Program-made: the position numbers and the translations under genes
Shown here: piece after piece, positions 1 through 7,015 of the stretch
How positions within the stretch are numbered: the stretch's first letter is position 1
Layout of the letters: each line of letters starts with the position of its first letter
The notes under the pieces: model-generated
The model's input: only the letters and a program-made list of their open reading frames with translations
Told to the model about the DNA's origin: nothing
The model's database searches: none
From: an uncultured Lachnospiraceae bacterium
GTDB taxonomy: Bacteria; Bacillota; Clostridia; Lachnospirales; Lachnospiraceae
Length of the DNA stretch: 14,354 nucleotides
Assembly: GCA_910587895.1 (NCBI GenBank)
Contig: CAJUOE010000222.1
Location: 1-14,354, forward strand
Direction of reading: 5' to 3'

Positions 1-103
1 CGTTATAAGCAGCATCGGAGACGTGTCCATGGTGGTGTCAAAGACTACGCACTACTGTCGTTTCATCAGAGAGCGCGGAGATGTGAAGATGGCGCCGTTC
101 TAA
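1..103 (+). CDS. C-terminal end of a FapA/DUF342-like flagellar assembly protein (partial)
   Basis: Only the last 33 codons are present, read from base 2 to the TAA at 101-103; the start lies to the left of the window. The visible end contains the stretches VSMVVSKTTHYCRF and RERGDVKMAPF. A pattern of a beta strand, then Y-C-R-F, R-x-R/K-G-D-V-K-M and a hydrophobic end is what I associate with the C-terminus of DUF342/FapA proteins, polymerised-domain proteins found in flagellar gene clusters of clostridia. The downstream genes (small charged ORF, DUF6115-like, MltG-like, chemoreceptor) fit the 3' end of such a cluster. The assignment rests on a short fragment plus context, so it is tentative. 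A structured repeat begins at the base directly after its stop codon. Confidence 0.5.
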   Translation, partial: VISSIGDVSMVVSKTTHYCRFIRERGDVKMAPF

Positions 104-218
104 CGTGCGAGAAGAACTTCTAGCCGCTCACAGCAGAGGCTGATTTTGCCAAGGCAGCATAGCTGCCTTGGAAGATATAAGTCTCGCACAGGAGAATGCC
201 TGAAATGCGGCATTCTCC
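104..218 (+). repeat. Structured intergenic element, copy 1
   Basis: The element starts one base after the TAA of the upstream gene. It has an outer stem GTGCGAGA (105-112) with TCTCGCAC (182-189), then a partly paired AGAACTTC segment (113-120) opposite 170-178. An inner hairpin follows, CCAAGGCAGC (149-158) with GCTGCCTTGG (162-171) and a 3-nt loop, and a second hairpin GGAGAATGCC (191-200) with GGCATTCTCC (209-218). No run of T follows, so it is not a standard intrinsic terminator. A second copy at 2681-2791 has the same layout with compensatory base changes in the stems, which points to selection on RNA structure. It could be an RNA processing or attenuation element in the operon, or a REP-like mobile repeat. 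I cannot match it to a named RNA family. Confidence 0.7.
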
Positions 219-248
219 GCGTGAAGGGAAGACAGAAGGGGGAGTAGA

Positions 249-353
249 TTGAAAAATCACGCTGATGCGCTGATTTTTCAATCGCGACTTTGCAATGCTC
301 CTTTGCAAAGTCTGTGATGGCAGACGCAAATTGGTGATTTGCGGCTTTGCGTC
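249..353 (+). repeat. Cluster of three perfect hairpins
   Basis: Three inverted repeats follow one another between the structured element and the next gene: TTGAAAAATCA (249-259) with TGATTTTTCAA (271-281), with inner CGC/GCG pairs; GACTTTGCAA (286-295) with TTGCAAAGTC (303-312); and GACGCAAA (323-330) with TTTGCGTC (346-353). The octamer AATGCTCC occurs in the loop of the second (295-302) and again at 382-389. None has a T tract. Together with the element at 104-218 they fill the whole 299-base gap before the next gene. They look like REP-type intergenic repeats or a folded 5' UTR; the function is unknown. Confidence 0.6.
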
Positions 354-402
354 AGCAAAGCAGTGCCCCCATGACGCAGGAATGCTCCGGAAAGAGGTAG
401 CT

Positions 403-720
403 ATGGCGATAGGCTTTGTGGAGATGCAGGGACAAATCACGAGGGCGCAGGATTTTACCACTGTCAAGCACAATGAGGACACGAAGGGGCTGGTGGATCA
501 GACTAATTTCGGTCAGCAGATGACAAAACAGGTGGAAAAGCAGACGCAGAGGGTCAACGAAAAAAACAGGCCGGAAAACCGTCAGAAAAAATTCGACGCC
601 AAGGAAAAGGGGAGTAATGAATATCACGGTGACGGAGGCCGGAGCAGGAAAAAGGCGAAAAAGGATCCTGACGGCAAAGTGCTGTTAAAGGGCGTGAGTA
701 CCTTTGACATTCAGGGGTAG
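403..720 (+). CDS. Small charged hypothetical protein of the flagellar gene cluster
   Basis: This 105-residue protein has no recognisable domain, signal peptide or membrane segment. It begins MAIGFVEMQGQITRAQDF and has a central region rich in Q, K, N and E (about residues 40-85). It ends with a lysine-rich patch (RKKAKK) and a short hydrophobic end, GVSTFDIQG. I chose the ATG at 403 because AAAGAGG (391-397) is a good ribosome-binding site; the frame is open further upstream to 295, but that part lies inside the hairpin cluster and has no ribosome-binding site. Small proteins with this kind of start and a K/Q-rich body sit next to fapA in lachnospiral flagellar operons, from memory. The function is unknown. 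The next gene follows after 39 bases, so the two are probably co-transcribed. Confidence 0.7.
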   Translation: MAIGFVEMQGQITRAQDFTTVKHNEDTKGLVDQTNFGQQMTKQVEKQTQRVNEKNRPENRQKKFDAKEKGSNEYHGDGGRSRKKAKKDPDGKVLLKGVSTFDIQG

Positions 721-759
721 CGTCTGGAAGCGGAAAGCCGGACTACGAAAGGGAGAAGC

Positions 760-1953
760 ATGAGCGTAATTGAGATCGTTCTGATTATCATCGGGGCAGG
801 GATATTCCTTTTGGGATATTTTCTGCCGGCAGGAAAGAAGGACGCGGATGAGGAAGTACAGTTAATCAGCGAGGCCGAGATCAGGAAACTGGTGGAAGGG
901 GAGACGGAAACAGTCAGAGAAAAGGTTTCCGATATTGTGGACGAGACCATCGGCTATTCCATAGAGAAGACGGAGCGCGCTATGGAGCGCGTGGCCAATG
1001 AAAAAATTATGGCTGTCAACGAGTATTCGGACACCGTATTGGAGGAAATCAATAAAAACCATAAAGAAGTGACCTTCCTCTACGATATGCTTAACGATAA
1101 GCACGAGACGCTGCTTGCGGATATCGGGCAGGCGAATCAGGTTACGGAGGAGATCAGGCAGACGGTGCGCGATGCGGAAATCACAGCCGGAGAGACCGCG
1201 AAGAAGGCAAAGGCGGCTGAGGAGGCGGCGGAAGGCGCGCTTGCGCGGATCCGCCACGCGGAAAGCGCAGCCAGAGAAGCGCAGGAGGCAGTGCAGGAAG
1301 CGGTACAGTCCGTGATGGGCGCGGTGGAGGATACCCGCACGGATCTGTGGTCAATCCACAGTGCGGGGACTTATTCGCCGGAGATAGTGGAGGAAGTGCA
1401 GGCAGCCCGGGTATTCCCGGCTGCGGAGGAGATACAGACAGGCGGAGGACTGCCCGCCGTGGAAGAAAAGCAGGACATGCGGGCATTTCCGGCCGTGGAG
1501 GAGGAAGAAACGTTCTATGGGCAGGAGACGGGGGATATGTCAGCCGTTGAGGAGTCGGAGGAGCCCGTTGCGGAGAAGGACGATTTTCAACCGATCAGAC
1601 CCAGGCGCGTGGAAATCATCCATGAGCCCGAAGCGGATTATGTGGCCGAGCCGGAGCTTTCCGCCAGCGCGGCCTTTGCGGAGATGGGGATTTTCGGAAA
1701 TAAGGAGCCGACGGGCAGAAGAGATTTCAGCGGCAGAGAGCTTGGCGGCAGGGAGACAGGGGCTGCGTCCGTGCCGGAGGAACCGCACGGCGTGGATATC
1801 CGCTTTGCACAAGGGAAAGATAACGGGCGTAATAGTAATGAGAGAATTTTGGAGCTTCACAAGGCGGGCAAGTCTAATATGGCGATAGCCAAGGAGCTTG
1901 GCCTCGGTCTTGGCGAGGTGAAATTGGTAATAGATCTGTTTGAGGGCATGTAG
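760..1953 (+). CDS. DUF6115-like membrane-anchored coiled-coil protein
   Basis: A 397-residue protein with one N-terminal membrane segment (about residues 4-24, IEIVLIIIGAGIFLLGYF) and a short cytoplasmic-type linker. A long heptad-rich, Ala/Glu-rich coiled coil runs to about residue 200. A low-complexity acidic region follows in which a V/AFPAxEE unit recurs (around residues 218-248: VFPAAEE, LPAVEE, AFPAVEE). A C-terminal helix-turn-helix-like module (about 358-395, NERILELHKAGKSNMAIAKE) closes it. One N-terminal membrane anchor, a coiled coil and a small HTH-like tail match what I know of DUF6115 proteins found near flagellar genes in clostridia. The HTH-like end may bind a protein partner rather than DNA. 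Start ATG 760 has AAAGGGAG just upstream. Its stop at 1951-1953 is one base from the next start, indicating translational coupling. Confidence 0.7.
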   Translation: MSVIEIVLIIIGAGIFLLGYFLPAGKKDADEEVQLISEAEIRKLVEGETETVREKVSDIVDETIGYSIEKTERAMERVANEKIMAVNEYSDTVLEEINKNHKEVTFLYDMLNDKHETLLADIGQANQVTEEIRQTVRDAEITAGETAKKAKAAEEAAEGALARIRHAESAAREAQEAVQEAVQSVMGAVEDTRTDLWSIHSAGTYSPEIVEEVQAARVFPAAEEIQTGGGLPAVEEKQDMRAFPAVEEEETFYGQETGDMSAVEESEEPVAEKDDFQPIRPRRVEIIHEPEADYVAEPELSASAAFAEMGIFGNKEPTGRRDFSGRELGGRETGAASVPEEPHGVDIRFAQGKDNGRNSNERILELHKAGKSNMAIAKELGLGLGEVKLVIDLFEGM

Positions 1954-1954
1954 C

Positions 1955-2680
1955 ATGGAGAAAAAATACTATTTCCGCGGACTCGGCCTGGGAATTATCG
2001 TAACGGCTGTTATTATGGGGATTGCCTTGTCAGGCGGCGGGAAAAAAGAAAAAATGACGGACGACGAGATTATTGCCCGCGCGAAACAGCTCGGCATGAT
2101 TGAGGATTCCACGTTGTTGGAGGCTTCCGGCGAAGAGAACACGGAGGACGGACAGGCGGGGAATGAGGCGCCTGTGCAGAAAGAAAACGCCGTGAAGAAG
2201 GATGATCCCGTAAAAAAGGATGTGGCGGTGGCGGCGCAGAAGGAAGAAGAGAAGAAGCCGGTACCGGTGCCGGATGCGGAGACGCCTGTGGCGGGTACGC
2301 CGGAGTCTCTGCAGGAGAAGGAGGACAGGGCGACTGCGGCGGAGTCAGGGGAGCCTGACGCGGCGGAGAATGCAGGCCGGAAGCCGACGGAAAAGAAGCC
2401 TTCCGCAGACACCAACGAGATGACAAAGCAGGATGAGGACGTCCCGGGGACGAGTACGAAGCCGGCGGGCGGGACAAAAACAGTGACCATTGCAAGCGGC
2501 GACGGTTCCTATACGGTGGCGAGAAAGTTGGCGGAGGCAGGCGTTGTGGACTCTGCGGACGCTTACGACAGTTTTTTATGCGCGAACGGTTATGACAAAA
2601 AACTCAGACCCGGAATATTTACCATTCCGTCGGATGCCGGTGACGAGCAGATTGCGAGAATTGTGACGGGACAGCAATAA
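1955..2680 (+). CDS. Membrane-anchored protein with a C-terminal YceG/MltG LysM-like domain, no catalytic domain
   Basis: A 241-residue protein with a single N-terminal membrane helix (about residues 9-27, GLGLGIIVTAVIMGIALS) and then a short helix containing DDEIIARAKQLGMIE. About 110 residues of low-complexity K/E/P/A-rich linker follow. The C-terminal module (about 175-241) has the pattern SYTVARKLAEAGVVDSADA ... LRPGIFTIPSDAG ... IARIVTGQ. That pattern resembles the LysM-like half of the endolytic transglycosylase MltG/YceG. The catalytic half of MltG, with its conserved Glu, is absent, so this is probably a cell-wall-contacting accessory protein and not an enzyme. I prefer ATG 1955, with GAGG at 1942-1945 as ribosome-binding site, over the in-frame TTG at 1940. 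The start is 1 base from the previous stop. A structured repeat starts directly after its TAA. Confidence 0.65.
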   Translation: MEKKYYFRGLGLGIIVTAVIMGIALSGGGKKEKMTDDEIIARAKQLGMIEDSTLLEASGEENTEDGQAGNEAPVQKENAVKKDDPVKKDVAVAAQKEEEKKPVPVPDAETPVAGTPESLQEKEDRATAAESGEPDAAENAGRKPTEKKPSADTNEMTKQDEDVPGTSTKPAGGTKTVTIASGDGSYTVARKLAEAGVVDSADAYDSFLCANGYDKKLRPGIFTIPSDAGDEQIARIVTGQQ

Positions 2681-2791
2681 CGTGAGAAGAACTTCCGGCG
2701 CGCAGCGGCAGAGACTGCATCGCAAAGTCAGCAAAGCTGACTTGGAAGTTCTAAGTCTCACGTAAGAGAATGCCTGAAAAGAGGCATTTTC
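2681..2791 (+). repeat. Structured intergenic element, copy 2
   Basis: It begins at the base after the TAA stop, exactly as copy 1 does. Outer stem CGTGAGA (2681-2687) with TCTCACG (2756-2762); a second stem AGAACTTCC (2688-2696) with GGAAGTTCT (2744-2752), perfect over 9 bp; inner hairpin AAGTCAGC (2725-2732) with GCTGACTT (2736-2743) and loop AAA; and a final hairpin GAGAATGCC (2766-2774) with GGCATTTTC (2783-2791), which has one G-U pair. Compared with copy 1, the inner stem changes a G-C pair to T-A on both sides, and the outer stem loses two pairs on both sides. There is no T tract after the last hairpin. It lies 41 bases upstream of the chemoreceptor start and could control transcription into that gene. 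Confidence 0.7.
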
Positions 2792-2831
2792 CGTAGATGA
2801 GTCAGACATTAGAACAAAAAGGAGAGACATT

Positions 2832-4916
2832 ATGAGATCAATTAAGGCAAGAATTTTGGCGGCGGTGATTGTATGCACCCTTTTGACATCCCTCATTTGC
2901 GGCGGGGTCAGTATCATAAATTCCAGAAAAACCGTGTATCAGGATTCCCAGAAGGAAATGCAGTATGCATGTACCAATCAGGCAGAGCTGCTCAACGCGC
3001 AGATGAGCAGGGTAGAGCAGTCTGTCAACACGGCATATAATGTTGCGCTGCAGCAGCTTACGGATGTGCAGGCGTTTAAGACCGATAAGGCTTATGTGGA
3101 TGCCTTCAATGTCATCATGGATCAGATGCTTTATGAGATCGGCGGCAATACGGAGGGTGCGCTGACGGCATATATCCGCTATAATCCGGAGTTTACGGAG
3201 CCGGACAGCGGCGTGTTTTGGAGCCGGAGCAGCGACGCAGAAAATTTTGAAGCGCTTGTCCCCACGGATTTCTCCATGTATTCTCCTGATGATCTGGAGC
3301 ATGTGGGCTGGTATTACATACCCGTAAAGAACGGGAAGCCGACCTGGATGGATCCTTATTTAAATTCCAACATCAACGTCTATATGGTGTCCTATGTCAT
3401 CCCCATTGTCATTGACGGGGAATCCATCGGCATTATCGGTATGGACATTGCCTTTGATAAGTTTACGTCCACCGTGGAGAATGCGACGGTGTTTGAGACA
3501 GGCTCCGCTTTTCTGGCTGATGCCAATGGCAATATCGCTTACCATAAAACAATCGAGGCCGGAACCGCGGTTTCACAGGTTGACGAGTCCGGTGTGATGG
3601 CCGGTGCGCTGGCGGATCCGTCGAAGGAGGGACTGCCGGTTAATTACACCTACCAGGGTGAATTAAAAGACATGTGTTATAGAACACTCACCAACGGCAT
3701 GAAGTATGTGTTGACGGCGCCGGAGTCTGAGATGAAGAGCGCGGCAAGCCGCATCACCATGTTGATCGTGGTGGGTATGCTGATCGCGGTGGCGATCTCA
3801 GTAGTGATCGGCGTGCTTATGGGGCTGGTGATTACCAGGCCGATCACCCAGATCAACGATATCGTATCTAAGACGGCGCAGTTTGATTTCGCGAAGAACG
3901 AGAACAGCGACAAGCTCTGCAAGCGGCAGGATGAGAGCGGCAGCATGGCAAATTCCCTCAGGGAAATGCGGGCAAGCCTTCGCGCCATGGTGCTGGATAT
4001 CAAGACAACCTACTCGGATCTGGATGACACGCTGGAGAAGCTTTCCGACACCACGGAGCGGGTGAAGGGCATGAGCGGAGAGAACACGGAGACGACGCAG
4101 GGCCTTGCGGCGGCTATGCAGGAGACGGCGGCGGCTATGGAGACCGTGAACAATACCGTGAGCCAGATCAGAGAACGCGCGCAGGTGATCAGGGACAATT
4201 CCAGAGAGGGTGAGCGGGCGTCCTTAGAGAGCAAGCAGCGCGCCGGCGATCTGAAAAATACGACGGGAGAGGCGCAGAATAAGACAACGCAGATGTACCG
4301 GGGCGTGCAGGAGAAGAGTGCGGCGGCTATGGAGCAGGCGCGGGCAGTGGAGAAGATTAACCAGCTCACCCAGTCCATTCTGGATATTTCCGGGCAGACG
4401 AACCTGCTTGCATTGAATGCGTCTATCGAGGCGGCGAGAGCGGGTGAGGCCGGAAGAGGTTTTGCTGTGGTTGCAGATGAGATCGGCGGGCTGGCATCCC
4501 AGACGTCCTCCACGGTGAGCAATATCAACGGCATCACCACGGAGGTGAATCAGGCGGTTGAGAATATGGAGTCCTGCCTGCAAGAGATTCTTTCCTTCCT
4601 GGAGGGGACAGTGCTTAAGGATTACAGCGACTTTATGGGCGTTGCGGAGAAATATACGCAGGATGCCTCCGATTTCGAGGAAAATATGAAGGCCATCGGC
4701 GTTGAGGTGGAAACCCTGCTTTCGGCGATCGTGGAGATCGCGGATTCGGTCAACAACATCACCTTGACAGTGAGTGATGCTGCCAACAATATTAGCAATA
4801 TAGCGCAGAAGACGCTGGACGTATCCCAGCTTGTGGAGGGCAATGCGGAGCTGATGGAGACCAACTCGGAGAATGTGGTGAAGCTGAAGAATATCGTGGA
4901 TATGTTCCACAATTAA
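2832..4916 (+). CDS. Methyl-accepting chemotaxis protein with a dCache-type sensor
   Basis: A 694-residue transmembrane chemoreceptor that would sense an extracellular ligand and control the CheA kinase and hence flagellar rotation. Membrane helix 1 spans about residues 7-29, an extracellular sensor of about 270 residues follows, and membrane helix 2 spans about 307-334. The sensor contains WYYIPVKNGKPTWMDPY and YVIPIVIDGESIGIIGMDI, typical of dCache_1 domains. A HAMP-like linker (about 335-387, starting RPITQINDIV) leads to a long helical signalling domain. The conserved hairpin tip is clear at about 516-556: ISGQTNLLALNASIEAARAG followed by EAGRGFAVVADEI. There is no C-terminal CheR-tethering pentapeptide. 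Start ATG 2832 follows AAAAAGGAGAG. Its transcript should end at the terminator at 5021-5048. The ligand cannot be told from sequence. Confidence 0.95.
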   Translation: MRSIKARILAAVIVCTLLTSLICGGVSIINSRKTVYQDSQKEMQYACTNQAELLNAQMSRVEQSVNTAYNVALQQLTDVQAFKTDKAYVDAFNVIMDQMLYEIGGNTEGALTAYIRYNPEFTEPDSGVFWSRSSDAENFEALVPTDFSMYSPDDLEHVGWYYIPVKNGKPTWMDPYLNSNINVYMVSYVIPIVIDGESIGIIGMDIAFDKFTSTVENATVFETGSAFLADANGNIAYHKTIEAGTAVSQVDESGVMAGALADPSKEGLPVNYTYQGELKDMCYRTLTNGMKYVLTAPESEMKSAASRITMLIVVGMLIAVAISVVIGVLMGLVITRPITQINDIVSKTAQFDFAKNENSDKLCKRQDESGSMANSLREMRASLRAMVLDIKTTYSDLDDTLEKLSDTTERVKGMSGENTETTQGLAAAMQETAAAMETVNNTVSQIRERAQVIRDNSREGERASLESKQRAGDLKNTTGEAQNKTTQMYRGVQEKSAAAMEQARAVEKINQLTQSILDISGQTNLLALNASIEAARAGEAGRGFAVVADEIGGLASQTSSTVSNINGITTEVNQAVENMESCLQEILSFLEGTVLKDYSDFMGVAEKYTQDASDFEENMKAIGVEVETLLSAIVEIADSVNNITLTVSDAANNISNIAQKTLDVSQLVEGNAELMETNSENVVKLKNIVDMFHN

Positions 4917-5020
4917 GCGGATAAATACGGGTAACAGTTCAGCTCAGGACTTTGCATATGCGGCCAAGTGTGTGCGAATACGTAAAGATTGAATGGTTAC
5001 ATATATGGTAAAATTTTCGG

Positions 5021-5050
5021 GAATCCCCCTTGTAAGGGGGATTCTTTTGT
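5021..5050 (+). terminator. Intrinsic terminator after the chemoreceptor gene
   Basis: A perfect 9-bp stem GAATCCCCC (5021-5029) and GGGGGATTC (5036-5044), closed by the loop TTGTAA, is followed by TTTTGT. It is a strong rho-independent terminator separating the chemotaxis gene from rpsB. Its loop also contains the likely -35 box of the rpsB promoter. Confidence 0.9.
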
Positions 5051-5058
5051 GTTATAGT
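5030..5058 (+). promoter_or_regulatory. rpsB promoter, -35 inside the upstream terminator loop
   Basis: TTGTAA (5030-5035), a 17-base spacer and TATAGT (5053-5058) make a sigma-A type promoter, with the -10 matching consensus at 5 of 6 positions and the -35 at 4 of 6. The -35 hexamer is exactly the loop of the terminator hairpin at 5021-5044. Transcription would start near 5065, leaving a leader of about 190 nt before rpsB. Confidence 0.6.
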
Positions 5059-5064
5059 ATCTAA

Positions 5065-5255
5065 GTGTGCGCGAAACGCACGAAATCCAATTAATCACAT
5101 ATACCCAGCCCATGCCGGTGCCCTTTTTATGTGCAGGCCCGCATATGGAAGTTTGCTGTTTCACAGCATACGGGCCGCGCGGCGAGCAGAACTCGATTGT
5201 GGTGGCAGGGAGGCGCAAGGTATATGGCAGACAACCAAACGGAGGTAGAAGAACT
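5065..5255 (+). promoter_or_regulatory. rpsB 5' leader, possible S2 autoregulatory RNA
   Basis: The roughly 190-nt untranslated leader holds a small hairpin GTGCG (5066-5070) with CGCAC (5076-5080). A larger structure pairs GGCCCG (5136-5141) with CGGGCC (5171-5176), continuing through a 2-nt bulge into TATG/CATA and an inner CTGT-TTC-ACAG hairpin (5156-5166). Long structured leaders before rpsB mediate feedback by S2 in other bacteria, so this one may do the same; I cannot match it to a known family. A reading frame runs through the leader in phase with rpsB from 5067, but it is not likely to be translated, because the ribosome-binding site GGAGG (5241-5245) serves ATG 5256. Confidence 0.45.
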
Positions 5256-6002
5256 ATGAGCGTTATTTCAATGAAGCAGTTACTGGAAGCGGGTGTTCAT
5301 TTCGGACATCAGACGAGAAGATGGAATCCTAAGATGGCTCCCTATATCTTCACGGAGAGAAACGGTATCCACATCATCGACCTGCAGAAGTCTGTGGGCA
5401 AGGTTGACGAGGCTTACAGAGCGGTATTTGACGTGGTGGCGCAGGGCGGCACGATCCTTTTCGTAGGAACGAAGAAGCAGGCGCAGGATGCGGTGAAGAC
5501 GGAAGCTGAGCGCTGCGGTATGTACTATGTAAATGAGAGATGGCTTGGCGGTATGCTCACCAACTTCAAGACAATCCAGTCCAGAGTAGAGAGATTAAAA
5601 GCGATCGAGAGAATGTCCGAGGACGGCACCTTTGAGGTACTGCCGAAGAAGGAAGTCATCAAGATCAAGAAAGAGTGGGAGAAGCTGGAGAAGAATCTGG
5701 GCGGCATCAAGGAGATGACCAGAATACCCGACTGTATCTTTGTGGTAGATCCCAAGAAGGAGAGAATCTGCGTGCAGGAGGCTCATACGCTGGGCATTAC
5801 GCTGATCGGTATCGGCGATACCAACTGTGATCCCGAGGAGCTTGACTATATCATTCCCGGCAACGACGATGCGATCCGTGCGGTGAAGCTGATCGTATCC
5901 AAGATGGCTGACGCGGTCGTTGAGGCGAACCAGGGCGCGGAAGCGGACAGTTATGCGGCAGAAGCTGAGGCGGAAAAGGTAGGGGAAGCCGACGAGGCGT
6001 AA
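5256..6002 (+). CDS. rpsB: 30S ribosomal protein S2
   Basis: A 248-residue ribosomal protein S2, normal length for the family. It binds the 30S head-body junction and helps to recruit S1 or mRNA. Diagnostic stretches are MKQLLEAGVHFGHQTRRWNP near the start, FVGTKKQAQ and ERWLGGMLTNF in the middle, and PDCIFVVDPKKE with GIGDTNCDPEELDYIIPGND near the end. After about residue 225 it has an acidic Ala/Glu-rich tail. The ATG at 5256 is set by GGAGG at 5241-5245 and by alignment with the family start. tsf follows after 74 bases with no terminator between, the usual rpsB-tsf operon. The promoter and leader upstream are described separately. Confidence 0.98.
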   Translation: MSVISMKQLLEAGVHFGHQTRRWNPKMAPYIFTERNGIHIIDLQKSVGKVDEAYRAVFDVVAQGGTILFVGTKKQAQDAVKTEAERCGMYYVNERWLGGMLTNFKTIQSRVERLKAIERMSEDGTFEVLPKKEVIKIKKEWEKLEKNLGGIKEMTRIPDCIFVVDPKKERICVQEAHTLGITLIGIGDTNCDPEELDYIIPGNDDAIRAVKLIVSKMADAVVEANQGAEADSYAAEAEAEKVGEADEA

Positions 6003-6076
6003 TCCGGAAGATGCGGTTTTGCGAAGACGCGGGCCGAAGGGTAAAGTTATAGATGATAATTCAGGAGGGAAAATAG

Positions 6077-7015
6077 ATGGCTATTACAGCGGCAATGGTA
6101 AAAGAGTTGAGAGAGATGACCGGCGCGGGCATGATGGACTGCAAGAAGGCTCTGAACGAGACCGACGGCAACATGGATGCGGCGGTAGAATATTTGAGAA
6201 AGAACGGACAGGCGAAGGCGGAGAAGAAGGCTGGCAGAATCGCAGCCGAGGGTCTTTGTCGTGTGGCGGTGAAGGATGAGAAGACGGCGGCGGTTGTGGA
6301 GGTAAACTCCGAGACCGATTTCGTAGCGAAGAACGCAGACTTCCAGGCGTATGTGGAGGCTGTCGCAAAGCAGGCGGTTGAGTCTGACGCGGCTGACATG
6401 GACGCTTTCTTAAGTGAGAAATGGCATCTGGATGAGTCCAAGACCGTGAAGGATGCGCTGGTGGACAAGGTTGCAGTGATCGGCGAGAACTTAAGCATCA
6501 GAAGATTTGAGAAGGTGGTTGCGGCGGACGGCTGCGCGGTGACCTATGTGCACGGCGGCGGTAGAATCGGCGTTATCGTCGAGGCGGCTACGGATGTAGT
6601 GAACGACGCAGTGAAAGAAGCCCTCACGAACATCGCGATGCAGGTGGCGGCTCTCTATCCGAAGTATGTGTCCACCGACGAGGTTTCCGAGGAGTTCAAG
6701 GCGCACGAGAAGGAGATCATCGCGGAGCAGATCAAGAACGATCCCAAGATGGAAGGCAAACCCGAGAAGGTAATCGAGGGTGCGGTAAACGGTCGTCTGA
6801 ACAAGGAACTGAAAGAGGTATGCCTCTTAGAGCAGATCTATGTGAAGGCTGAGGATGGCAAGCAGAGCGTTGCGAAGTATCTGGAGCAGGTGGCGAAGGA
6901 GAACGGCGCGAACCTTTCCGTTAAGAGATTCGTCCGTTTCGAGACCGGAGAGGGTCTGGAGAAGAAGGAGGAGAACTTCGCGGAGGAAGTGGCGAAGCAG
7001 ATGAATGGAAACTAA
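6077..7015 (+). CDS. tsf: Translation elongation factor Ts
   Basis: A 312-residue EF-Ts, the nucleotide exchange factor that releases GDP from EF-Tu. The N-terminal UBA-like domain carries VKELREMTGAGMMDCKKAL (about residues 9-27). The signature TDFVAKN at 80-86 contains the Asp-Phe pair that intrudes into the EF-Tu nucleotide site. The core and coiled-coil parts follow, ending with a lysine/glutamate-rich C-terminus. The ribosome-binding site CAGGAGGG lies at 6062-6069. It is the last GC-rich gene in the window. An inverted repeat GGAAACT (7007-7013) with AGTTTCC (7023-7029) spans the stop codon but has no T tract, so no normal terminator is visible at the end of the operon. AT-rich DNA begins directly after it. 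Confidence 0.98.
   Translation: MAITAAMVKELREMTGAGMMDCKKALNETDGNMDAAVEYLRKNGQAKAEKKAGRIAAEGLCRVAVKDEKTAAVVEVNSETDFVAKNADFQAYVEAVAKQAVESDAADMDAFLSEKWHLDESKTVKDALVDKVAVIGENLSIRRFEKVVAADGCAVTYVHGGGRIGVIVEAATDVVNDAVKEALTNIAMQVAALYPKYVSTDEVSEEFKAHEKEIIAEQIKNDPKMEGKPEKVIEGAVNGRLNKELKEVCLLEQIYVKAEDGKQSVAKYLEQVAKENGANLSVKRFVRFETGEGLEKKEENFAEEVAKQMNGN

Noticed and set aside
191..218. Intrinsic terminator after the FapA-like gene
   Set aside because: The hairpin is strong but is followed by GCGTGAAGGG with no T tract; kept as part of the structured element.
295..402. N-terminal extension of the 403-720 gene from an upstream in-frame start
   Set aside because: The extension runs through perfect hairpins and has no ribosome-binding site, whereas AAAGAGG fits the ATG at 403.
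1115..1888. Several antisense and shifted open frames inside the DUF6115-like gene
   Set aside because: They arise from the GC-rich, repetitive coding sequence; the compositions (runs of Arg or Pro) are typical of frame shadows.
4224..4910. Long open frame antisense to the chemoreceptor
   Set aside because: Shadow of a GC-rich gene; His/Leu/Arg-rich with no ribosome-binding site.
4989..5014. Promoter TTGAAT / TAAAAT before the rpsB terminator
   Set aside because: The spacer is only 14 bases, and the terminator directly downstream would stop the transcript.
5067..5255. Longer S2 protein starting in the leader
   Set aside because: S2 family members start at MSVISMKQLLEAG; GGAGG sits correctly before the ATG at 5256, and the extension is not S2-like.
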